Source: Colius striatus | Taxonomy: Eukaryota; Chordata; Aves; Coliiformes; Coliidae | Assembly (NCBI RefSeq): GCF_028858725.1 | Contig: NC_084781.1 | Span: forward strand, 5,030,513-5,094,512 | Direction of reading: 5' to 3' | Length of the DNA stretch: 64,000 nt | In this document: one piece after another, positions 23,001 through 35,000 of the stretch | Numbering within the stretch: position 1 is the stretch's first letter | Layout of the letters: every line of letters begins with the position of its first letter | Notes under the pieces: model-generated | What the model was told of the DNA's origin: nothing | Seen by the model: only the letters and a program-made list of their open reading frames with translations | The model's database searches: none | Program-made: the position numbers and the translations under genes

Positions 23001-26000
23001 CTGCGCGCTGAGCCCAGTGAAACGTGCTCTTAAATGCCTCCTGGCTTCAAGCTGACTCAAACACACAAGGGAAACTTGTTGATGTGGATGACACCATTCA
23101 TTCCTGGCTGGTTTTGTTTGTTTTGTTTTGTTTCTTGCTGCAGCTGCCTTTGGAGCAATAAATAGCTGTGGATCTTGCTTGTGGTCTGTGCAAAGTAGTT
23201 AATATTTAATCAGAGGTCTGAAGCTGGATTTGTCTGGTTGGCAAAACATAAAAATAGCTTTTTTCTATTTTGAGAGCTAGGCAGATAGGGCCAGAGTTTC
23301 AAAAAAGCTCAGGGTCAGCTTTTAATTAATCAATTATTTTAAGATTATAACACAGTGGTCAGCAACAGGTTTTCTAAACACCTCAGCTCCCAGAAACCCA
23401 CCCTAATAAATGCCAAAGCATGTGAACTGCCTGGCACCCAGTATGCCCCTGTTGTGACATATTATTCATAGAAAAAAGTGTTATCTGCATCTCCTCCCCT
23501 TTCTCTTCTTCCTTCTTAGGGTCTGTTCACATGGTTGGATTCTGTTCCCCAGGGTGCAGGTAGGAGCCAAGAGGAATATCCTTCCTGCTACAGGATTTAG
23601 CTTTCTTAGGAGGTCTTCCCTCTGGCTTTGTTGGTATTGGGGATCCAGGCCCTTTGCTGCTGTTAGTGTAGCAACCCTGCTGCAGACTCCTAAAGGAGCA
23701 AGCTTGAGCTTTGATTCTCCCATTAGCAACCCCTGCCGCAGGGATCTACAGTCGGACTGCGTGAAACCTGGAGCATTGCTCTACTTTTCTCCTTCTGACT
23801 CCTTCAGGCACCAGAGGCACACAGGACTTTGAGGAGGCTGTTGCCATACTGGAAGGTGGCAGCTGTAACCCTGGGAACGCTCCTTGTTCCAAGGCCTGAA
23901 CCTGCTGGTGTACTGGAGGCAGGATACCACTCACCAGCCCTTTCCCCTCTTCACCTCAAAGTACATGGTCTCTTTCCAGGGAGATCTGAGTGTCCCCTGC
24001 CAGACCCCACAGCACTGTGCTAGCAGAGAGCTCAATCCATGCTTGATGGATCCTGGCCCTCTGCAGAGCACAGCTCCAAGGTTGAATCCCACTTGCTCCC
24101 ATTTGCAGCATTTCCATGTTGACTTCAGCTTGCTGTAGGAATTTGGCGAGCCATGGGGTTCTCCAGTTTATTTTGCAGTGCCAGGTCTCTGGATTATTAT
24201 CCCTTGAGCCTAAGCAGTGGGATGGCCAAGACTTAGCCAGCTGGTGTTTTTCATCGTGTGGGAGGGCACGGTTTATTTGTCAGAAGGACCAAGCACCAGC
24301 ATGTCAGCTCTGTTGCCTGATGATCAGAACATGATGCCTGCTAAAACCCAGCGATTGCATTAGGTCATGGAGTGCAGCAGTCCACCTCCAGGGACCAGTG
24401 CCTTGTCAGGTCTTGTTTCTGGGGGTGCTGGCTTTGTGCACTGGCCTGTCGGAGGACAGTTACGCAAAGGATAGAGACCTTGGTTGTGACCCTGTTGATG
24501 AAAACACTCCCTGCCAGGACCATGGGACAGATCTTTTCCAGCCTCACCTTGCACTGCCACATCCCTCAGTGTGCAGGTGAGGCTCAGTGCAGGATCCAGC
24601 CCGCAGTCCTTTCTGCACAGGCGCAAGGGGTTGCAGGATGGGGTTAACGCTCTACCAAGGCGTCCTTTGTTCTGAGCAGGCTGCTGAGGTTTGGAGTGCT
24701 AAGAAGTGAACACCGCAAAATACCCACGTCTGCACTTCATGATGCTGATTTTCAGTTTCAACAGCTGTTCCATTTTGGAAGGAATGAACGTGTAGTCCGG
24801 CTTAGTCAATTAAAAATAAACCGGGGGAGAAGGATTGGTGTTGGAGCCCAGCGACGCTCACCGGACGTAAAAGTTGCATCCTTTCAGCCCTGGATTTTCA
24901 CTCCCAATTTGCCACAGGCGGCAAGATCTGACTCGGAACTCTCATTAGCATAGAAATGCTGTTGGTTGCTCTGAATTCCTGGCCCCATCGCTTTGTTCCT
25001 GCTCACTGCAGGAGCAGCGGCCGAGCCGCCCCCTCCCCCTGCACGCCCGGGGCCGCCACCTCGCTGCCTGCCCCCCGCCGCGGGCTGACAGCGCTGCCCG
25101 GGGCCGGGGAGGCTTGGCTAAAGCCTGGCTATCCGGGAGGATTAGACGGCAGACAGGCATCTGCAGAGAGTGGGGAAGGGGGCAGGGAAGGGCTGCTGTC
25201 TTTTGTTGTTGCGTTTTTATCCTCTGTGGCCAGAATATGGCCATCAGTTGCCGCCGACCTTGAGGGTCGTTTCGTCTCTGGTTCCTCAAAGTGATTTCGG
25301 TGTAGCCCAGCATCTGCACAGGTGATCCTGCCTCTCAGTGCACAGGCAGGGAACGCTTTGAGCAGGAGACTGTGATTATAAATAGGCCTCTTGCCATGTT
25401 CCTGCTCTTATTCCCAGTCTGAACATGTATTTTTGGGCAACTAACCTCTCATTTTTCTGCCTGTGTTTTTGCCAGCAAGCGATTGCAGGCAAGATAGGGA
25501 AGTACAGGATCATTCAGGGGATGTAAGATGGGATAAGGTCAAAGGTTTTCCTAATGGAAAAGACCTGATGGCTCACAGTAGGATCTTAAGTTTCCCCTCC
25601 TTCCTATTACTGCTAAATGGATGCTCCCCTTGAACCCCTCTCTTTGCTGAGGTGGGAAACATGGATAGGTCCTGGCAGCTTCAGACTGTCAGTGCCTCGT
25701 CCTCTGCCACAACTACAGCTGGGTTACCACTGCCTCTGTCTCCTAGAGAGGGGGTAGGAGAGAGGGGGTAGGAGGGAGAAGAGACCAAGCATCATTTTAC
25801 AAAGGCTGGATTGAGCATTGGGCCAAAATGCATCATCTTTAAGTGATGAGTCAGAAATCTGATCTACGGGCAGGATCAGTTTTCACAGAGGGGTGGATTG
25901 CAAAGGGAGAAGGGAAAAAAGACAAGTGCTTTGCTTATAAATTTGGCCAAGAACTAGTACTGCCAAGGAGGCTCTGAAGAAGGAGATGGGTTCAGCTGAT

Positions 26001-29000
26001 GTTCCCTTTGTAGCTTGTGATTTGGGCTAAATTAAAGCCCCTTAAGGAGGCCAGAATGTCTTAAGCCATTTCTGGAAAGAACGGGCTGGCATGAAATGGG
26101 GTCTCGAGCTTTCTAAAGGCAGCCCCGTTAGAAAACATAGGGCAAGGACTCCTTCACAAATGTTTTGTGCAGTTGTTGGATGAGCTGATGAATGAGCAGA
26201 GCCAGGTCAGTGAGCAAGGTGATTTCACTGTGGATAGGTTCCTGCAAGACCCCGCTTTGACATCAAATGGGAACACGGAGTTAATCAGCCAGACTCCTTC
26301 ATGTCCAAGGAAATAAAACAGATACTTCCAGGCTAAGATTCATCCAGCCCAAGGTAAATTTCTTGTGCACACAGGGTGAATTATGCAGTAGAGATTTCTC
26401 TTCATTGACTCCACAGTTAGTGCAGACAGACAAGATGAAGGTGTCTGCTCTGTGTGTTTTTCCACGAGGAGGGCCGCTTGTTGTACAGGCAGAGTTTCTA
26501 CTCCTCTCACCTTTCTGCCACTGCAACTTTAGGAGCCATTTCAGTAGCTTGGCATCATTTTCTGGAGGTGCTAAACAGCTCTAGAGTGGAAGATGGTTCC
26601 TTCTCCCCTTCCCCACTTCTCTCAATCACTCCTTGTGCCTTCCAACGATTTTAGTAGTGTGTTTGCATGACAGGAAGAGAAAACATGGGGATAGGAAATT
26701 AAATCTGAAGAATAAATGAGAGATTTATGAATGTATTAATATGACAGAACTAATTACTGTCTCTCTGAGATTCATCTCCTTGCCTGGGTTCCCACATGCC
26801 AGTGACTCGGTCCCAAGAGTCACATTACTGTGACAGTGAGGCTGAGAAGAGCATCCTGAGGGGAAGGAAAGGCAAAACACATAGCCAGGGCAGGGAGGGC
26901 ATGGTGGCATCCTGACACTCAGGCACAGAAGGCTGAGGATAAGACATAGCAGGAATGACTGGGTAGAAGCTAAGCCACCATCTCCCTTTCAGCTGGTTGT
27001 TCTCACTGGGGTAATTCCCAGTTCAGTGCTTCCTCTGGGACAGAAGCAGTAGTTTAGCAGAAGACAACCCAAGCCAAGTGATCAGGCTGCAAACTGCTGT
27101 CCACACTGCAGGAGTTACTCTCCATTCCCCTAAAGGAGGTGTTGACTTTGAAAGCTGAAGTCTCCTGAGTGCATCTGGCAACAGCTGATGTGGTGCTTTC
27201 AGCTGCTGGGAGGCCTTGCACTCCTGCTTGCAGTTCTGCTCCTGTTAACGTGTTAGTTAACACTGGTATGGGCAGGATCCTGCAGTCCTGCGTGATGCCA
27301 AAACATGCTGATGAATCCCTTGGCTTCATCCCCTGGCATTATCAATGGAAAAGCCATTTGTCCTCAATGTGTGAGTTGAGAAAATCTTGGTCCATTTTAT
27401 TCTTCATCACCTTCAACATCTCGAGGACTGGGACTCTATTGAGAATCTATTTGAACAACAGGTCAAAGGTTTCACAGTGTCTCGCTCAACTTTCACAGGC
27501 TGTGTATTCCACCAGTGACTTCCCTGCATCCCTCAAGACCTTTTGCTCTGTTTCTATGTAAGGATCTTTCATCTTCTATGATTCTACCTCTTTGTAAAAA
27601 AAAACCCAAGCAAAGGCAGCAGATCAAGATCAGTTTTCAAACAAGCTCTCTGCATACTGCAAGCATCCTTTGGCCTGATCCTTCCTCGGTGGGCAGTAGC
27701 AAACAAGGACAGTGTGGGCTCTGCTGAGTAGTGGCTAGAAACTAACAGCATGGTGCTACCAGTTGCTGGATGTCTTTGCATTCATGTTAAGTGCAGATAT
27801 TTCAAGGCAGGGTGGGCAGGGCAGTTTCTGCAGTGAGATGGGGTCAAGCGAGCCTCCTCAGCTCTCCCCACACACTCCATGTATGCTGTTGGTGAGTTTT
27901 GCTGCTCTAAATTTGTCAGATTGCTCTTTCTGGCAGAGAATGATGCTGTTGTGTGCAGCAGTGCCAGAAGGGCAAATCAAAAGACAATGTGGAGGGGGGA
28001 AGAAAAGGAAAACAAGGGATAGAAAGTGTAAGTCGGGTGCATTTGTGCACGTTTCAGAGCCTGCCACCCTGCTTCCTCTTCCTCCTGGGAAGGCATTGCT
28101 GAGAGACAGAGGCAGAGCTTCACAGCCAGCTCTTCACCAGCTGCCCTTGACACACAAGAGGGAAATCACTGTGCTGGCAGGGACCCCAAGGCACGCAGTT
28201 CCAGCACAGCTTGCCTCCCTCCCATGCCAGCCCCCAGGAGAAGGCACAGGTGCTGCCAGCAGGCCCTGGCACCACAGCTACACGGAGCAGCTCCAGAGAG
28301 AGCCCCGGGCTTTCCTTGGTTGTGTTCCCTAGCTGAGCCTGTGCTGAAGCTCGGGACCCTGCCTCTGGAAGGCCAGCCCTGGCTCCCAGGAAGAGCTGGA
28401 AGGAAGCTGGACTTCTGCTTCTTGGTACATCAGAGCTAAGCTGCAGCACACTTGAAGCTAGCAAACACAGGAGCCCAGCACCTGCTCCTGCTGCATGAGG
28501 ACCTCTGGCTCTGCGGATGTTGACGTTACCCAGAATGTCCTTCATTGCAGACATCTGTTCGCAGGAGGCAGTGGTCTGGTGACAGTGGGACGATTTCAAA
28601 TGCCTGTGCATGACCACAGCTAAGGCTGTCAGTGGGGGTTGCTCACCAAATCACTCTGCAATGCAGTCTGCATCCCAACAAGATGGTGTGAGCTGTTGGA
28701 GCTTTTTGAAATCTCTCCTTCAGGGGATATGTTCCTGTTACATGGGATCCAGTTCCTGGCACTCTGGGATCCAGTTCCTGGCACTCTGCCTCTCCTCATA
28801 TCTCACATCTAGTGTTCTCTTTGCTCAGTTGTGCTAGGGTTGGAGGGATAAAGCAGAGAGAGCAGGCACAGTACCTGCCCATCTGCGCCACCGAGCAGCC
28901 GTGGTAGCCGCAGCCCGACGTGGGATGGAGGAGGCGAGTAGGGAGCGAGCGTGGGAGAAAAGAGCCTGTGTATGAAATATTCCAAGTAGGGAAAATTGGC

Positions 29001-32000
29001 ATGTTTGCTAATGCTTTAAAGAAGGAGGCAGTCTTTTCTCAAGCCCTGGGGCAGAAAGGTAGGCAATAAAGGAGAAAAAAAACACTAGAACTGAGATCCG
29101 CCAAGCTGACGGCCCAAGCAAGCTGAAACCTGCCTGGTGAGGAGACTTGTTCCAGAGTGGGAAGGGGCAGATTCCCTGTCAGGACTGGCTCTGCACAGTC
29201 CCTTTCTCATAGTAATGGAGCCTAAGGTTTCCAGGAAGAACTGGGCTTTCAGTATCTGGAGGGGAACTCTGCCCCCAACCCTTCACCTTGACTGCAGGCT
29301 GCTCCAAGCTTGAGGAAGCCTGTGAACCCAGTTATGCCCAGTTTGAAGTGCAAGCCCAACCCAACAATTTATCTCTAGAAGTCACAGCTCACAAAGTTTA
29401 TCTGGGTCCTGTCTAAAGCCACACTGGGTCTAATTTACAATGACAATATAAAAGCAGGTTCATTCTAGCACCACGCCAAGACTTTTCACTCATGCTCAAC
29501 CATGGAGAGCCCACCAGAATGAAAGGAAGCCTTTTTGGGGGCTCCTGCTGTGGCAGATGGATTTTTCCTCTACAGAGGACTCACACAGTCTCGAGTTTCA
29601 CCCCACTACTGGGCTCCACTGGTCCCTCACCTCGTTCATAAATGCAATATTTGCAACTGTCTTTGATTCTTGCACCAGAGCCGCTGCCTTTAGCCTGCCC
29701 ACCCTTGGGGAGGCTGCAGGAAGGGAGGGCAATGTGTTTTTTGCACTAAACCAATCCATCCCTTGTCATTAGGGCTGAGAGCCAGAGTACATTCCTCAAC
29801 AAGCCAGCACAGACCACCCCTTGCCCCCCCTTCCCCAACATGCACACCTCTCCCTGCTTTGCAAATCCCTCTGTTGCCTGATAGGTCCCAAGTGAAGGGA
29901 ACTGACTCCATGGCCCTTCTGCTTTCCCGTTGACGTTTCTAACTAAAGCTGTATTTCTGGGTCAAGTCAGAGCAGGCAGCCCAGTTTCTGGTTGGACAGG
30001 CTTTGTTTGTGCTCTGGGAGAAACAGAGAGGTTGGCTGCAGGCCTCAGCTTGGGATGGGAGTTGCATGGTTGTGGCCTGGGAGAGAGGGGACATGTTGCA
30101 ACTTGCTGCCCGTTGCACCCCCTCTCCCTGGTTCCTTCTCAGGGTTTTCAACTTTGGAAATGGTCTTTCTGCAAAAAGAGGGGTGAAATGGTGCCAGAGG
30201 GAAGCAAAGAAAGAAAAGGGGGAACAGGAGAAGCAGGTGACTCTGTCTTACACAAGGAAACTTGCTGGAGTCTGATCCCTGAGCGCCCGTTGAGGCTGTG
30301 CAGTTTGGAGGCATAGGGAAGGCCAGCCATCCCACATCAACTACTACTCCAGGCTCTGGAATTAAATGGTTTGCAGTCTCCTGTCCCCTTGGGGAATGTC
30401 ACCCCACTGGCACAGCACTCTGGGAGCTCAGGCAGGGCCATGTGAATCCAGGAAAGTCTGCTGTGTTCCCAGGGCCCACAGACAGCTGGATCTCAGCCTC
30501 TGGGCTCCAGACCTCAGTGGTGGAAGCCAGCCTCTCCCTTGCCTTGTTGCTGTACCCACTGAGAGCTTTGTGCAACTTCAGGCTGTTTCATAGATAGCTG
30601 GGCATTTGATGGATAGCCTGCATGGGGCAGTGCTCACATATGATGAGAAAGAATAGCTTTATTCCCCTTTTCCTACTTCCCTCTGTTTTATTCACCTCCT
30701 TCTCCAGTTTAAATGCTCCCCCCCGCCTTTTATCTTTCTATCCCTCTCCATTATCCTTTGTCTTTCTCTGTTTCAACCCCTTTCCTGCCTGTCTGCAGAA
30801 TGCCTCTGCCCAGACACAACAGATGCTGAAGGGCAAGACTGGAAACTACTCTAGATGCAATCTCCATTTTGCTCAAGGATCATTAATTACCTTGATGATT
30901 AAATACAATTAAAGATCCGTAAGACCTTTCTGATATCAGAGCCTTTAGTAAGGGCAGCTTTTAAGAACCTTCCCCAACACTAAAACAAAAGGAGGAGATA
31001 GGCCAGTAAATCGGGGAATCCCAATTAAAATCCATGCTTAGCTCATTAACCTAATTACATATTGTGAGGAGCTAGCCTCAGCTCCACTGAGGGGGGAAGA
31101 GAGGGGGCAGGCTAGTTACCCATGTGCTAACCCTACTGGATTGTTTATGTTAGCTCTCTATTGTCTCTCTGGCTGAGAAAATGGCCTTTGTAGGGGATTT
31201 CTCGCCGGGCTGGGGAAGCTGAGAAGCGTTTGTGCCAAGCCCTGAAAGATGGCATGTATGTGTGTAATACAGCATGTATTTCCTCTTCCCTGAAATGTCC
31301 TTTCTGCACACACCTTGTATCCTGCTTGCCAGATGGCACCTGCAGCGCTGGGCAGGAACCTGCCCACACCCTATCCTCTTTCATCCCTTACCCTTGGAGA
31401 GGCACTGGCAGAGCTGGTGGGAGGAGAGTGTCTGAATGGGATCATAATGGAGATGAGGAGGAGAAGGGGGTCTCTGAGAAAGGGAAAAGGGAGGGGGTTG
31501 GTGCTGAGCATGGAGGCAGCCCCCTTTGCTGTAGAGCGGAGGCCAAGGCGAGCTGGGCCTCTGTGACCTGTGGCTCACTCTGCAGGGAGTCACTTTCTCT
31601 CCTTCTCTCCTTCCCCATTTTCGTAGCAGGGACATCAGGTTGCACGTGGGTTTGGGGTCTTGCTCCCAAAGCCTGGCACAGCCCAGCAGATAGAGGTCTG
31701 TCCCCCCAGAAGCTTTAGCCAGTTACTGGGGAGGGAGGCATGGTGTCACGGGAGCACGCCTGTCCTGCTGAGGGAAGGAAGAGGAACACTTGCAGGCCCT
31801 GACTCTGCTGAATGCAGGTGACTCATGGATTTGTGGTTTTTCCCCACAAAAGTGTGAGGGCTGGATCCTGTGGTGTGCAGCTGCATTTGGTGTGCTTTGC
31901 TGCCTACGTGTCTGTGTTCAAAGGGACGGGGAGGAGGCGACAGGCCCCAGCACGTCCTGCCCATAACCAGGCAAATTTGGAAATGCAAGTCAGAGCTCGA

Positions 32001-35000
32001 AGAGGTCAGGGTGCGGCTTCCCACATGGCAGGGCAAGGGAAGCAGGAGCATACTGGAGACCCTGAGTCCCGTGGGACTAAGCTGCGACTTTCCTAGTACC
32101 TACAAACACGGAGAGAGAAGGGAAGGAGGCAGGGAGCCAAGAAGACACGCGCCCCACAGCAGAGCAGCTCCGTGTAGGGTCTGTGCAGCAAACCCGTTGC
32201 CAGCTGGGAGGAGACAGGTTTACCCTGGGGACCACCAGTCGATCCCCTGGATCAGCATGGCTTGAGCTGAGTGCTTGGGAAGGGAGCAGGGAAGGAGCAG
32301 AGAGGGCAGCAGTTAGGCATGTGCAGGAATTTTGATGGAGGTACAGCACAGCTTGGTAAACAATATGCCACATACGGGCTATTTGAGCTTCTGACAGGGA
32401 ATGCTGCCATAGCCTCAGGTGACTTCACACAGGGCCAGGGCAACCCAGCTGGCAGAGAACTAGCCATCCCTGCACTGGGAAGAGCTGCTCTTCAGCACTG
32501 GCTCCCATCTTAGGCTCTTGGGAAAGATCTGTTCCTTCCCTTCCTTCTGCCCACATATACACACACCCAAACACCATTTTCTTTTACATGGGTATGGTGT
32601 GGGCATGTGAGGAAGATGGCAGGGATATGAGGGGACCAGAAGCCATGGGGAACTGTTGGGAGATGGATAGGGCTAGGTAGGCCAGGGGCCAGATGGACTG
32701 AGATAGGCAGATGGAGCCAAGAGGTGCAAGCAACTTGCTGAGTGGATGAGGCGGGATCATGACAGAGCTGATGCCCTTGGACAGCTCAGTCCCACGTTCC
32801 CGTTTAGTCCAAGGCTCAGCCGTGGTGAGGGTGTTTGGCTTGGTACCAGTTTACTTAAGGACAGTGTGTACGAGGACAGCTGTTCAAAAGCTTTCCACAG
32901 CAAGTGCCAACCTGAACTGAGGCTGCAGAGGCAGCCAGGAGGCATAAAGGTGATCAGAGTCCTTTGAACTTCAAGAAAACAACAAATAAAAAAGAGGTTG
33001 GGAAGTTCAGGATGCAGCTTTTTTTTTATACACCCACCCCCCCGCTCCAATCAATTTGTCCTTACTTACAAAAGGAAAACAATCCCACTCTCTTCACAAG
33101 CTGTGCATCAGTTTTATGGGGTTGCTGTGCTAAACCCTTAGTCTAGTGCCTCTGGCCCAGCAATGGCTGTTTCTGGGGATGACACATCCTGGAAGACACG
33201 CTGATCTCCCGAAGCTGTAGGGCTCTGAGATAGTGGTATCTGCCTCTCTGCAGTGATAGGAATGGGAAAACAACAACTTCAAACCCTTCTGAAGTCACAG
33301 TTCCTGGGATTTTGCAGGGTGTGTTGTAATCCAGATGAGAGGTTTGCAGTTGCACTGCTCTGGGATCACAGGCATTGTCCCAAACCAAACAACAGACTCT
33401 AGGGTGCAGGAAAGAAGTTATCCCCATTGCTATAAAACTGCAGGCTGGCTCTTACAGAAGAATTTAATCTAGCAGAGGATCAGCAGCCAGCCTTCCTGAG
33501 ACATCCCAGGCCCACTGGGACAGCAGGGCTTGCATTACACATTGACCATTCTTTGACTGGTGCTCTGCTTCCAGGTAATTAAAATGGCTTACCCCTGCAG
33601 CCCAAACTGCTGCCTGCAGATAACTTGTCTTTGTGCCCAAGGGACCCTCACCTCATTGCTCCAGAGAACGCCTTAACTGCAAGGCATGTTTGGAGGATAC
33701 AGGGATTTCATTACACAGATAGTGAAGGCAGAAACTAAAACACATTTTTCTGGGATCAGGGCAGTGGAAAGAAGAAGGGATGAGAGAAGAGTAGAAACAG
33801 ATCCTAGAGATGTGAAAGAGCAGAAGATCTGTAGATCCTACTGTGGGAGGATTTGGAGTCTGTTTCTCAGTTATGCCAAGTATATCTGGAGTATTCCCAG
33901 ACCAAACGATGCAATTGCTTTAGCTTCACACTGTGCCAGTGAGTTGTCAGCCCTGAGGGTCAGACTCCAAAAGGGTCCTGTGCAGACTTGCGTGCAAGCT
34001 GTTAGCGCTTTCCTAAGGGATATGGAAGCTCTGAGAGGAAAAGGCCACGCTCACTTTTCTGAGGACAACTGTAAACTTCCTCTTCCTTTTGGGCTTCCCG
34101 TTGCTTCCCTGTCTGAGTCCTTTGTGTGAGGAGACACACAGCAAAAAATCCCTGTCCTTTTCTTAGTGCTTGTTGAGCTTGTATAGCCCACAGGGTTGAA
34201 AATAGCCTTGAGGATAAGGCTGGGCCATCCTTTTGGGTTGCCTTGTCCCTGCAAAGAGGCAGTTATTTGCCATTTCAGGGGTGTTACTTATTTCTAATGG
34301 GATCTCTACAGAGGAAGGCATGTCTCTCCCCTAAATGAAGTCTTTTCTCTTTGGGGCACATCATTCTTGCCCTCTTGTCTGTTTCCTCCATCTCACTGCC
34401 TGCGTGTTGTGCTGGCTCTGGACAAAGGGTGACTTCAGCTGCAGAAACCATCACCTTTGCAGTGTTCATGGGTGATTCCAGTGTGGACTTCTCTGCTCAT
34501 CATACTAGCTGTATGTTGAGAGTTCAAGTCCAAAGATCTGTTCCCTACAGCTGTCATAGATTTGATGCTGTGACAGCATCAGAAATGGGAGATTCTTAAG
34601 TCTGATGCCTTTGCAGATCTAGGAAGAAACTTAGATTTTTAGGTTTAATTAATGATTCTTTTGTTTCTCCCAACTTGTGGGTATATTGGCAGTCGGTGTT
34701 TTGCAGCAGAATTCCCCCCTGCTTAGATCAACCAGGCTGCTCTGCACAAGCAGAAGTCTTCTGCCTGAATGGCTGTACCATTTTCTGGTGCCTGAGCTTA
34801 CTTTTAATGAGCAAGTTAATCTATTTCTGCATGGCACTGTGCTGTGCCAGGAGGACATGTCCTGCTCTGCTCTGTGTTCACACAAAGCTGACAACATACC
34901 TTAAATTTGCTGTTTTTTTCTGCCCACCTTTGCCTTCCCTTAGAGTTTCTACAGACAAGCCAGACACAGCTCCTGAGACCTCTACCCTTAACTGAAGATT

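Noticed and set aside
25536-27472. Two AGGTCAAAGGTTT words (DR1 nuclear-receptor-like) about 1.9 kb apart
   Set aside because: The second half-site (AGGTTT) is imperfect in both and they are far apart; chance is sufficient.
27570-27595. TTCTATGATTCTACC, resembling the CR1 3'-terminal repeat
   Set aside because: Only about 13 bases match and the preceding sequence does not follow CR1; too short to call.
34519-34530. GTTCAAGTCC, resembling a tRNA B-box
   Set aside because: No A-box, acceptor stem or cloverleaf could be made from the upstream bases.
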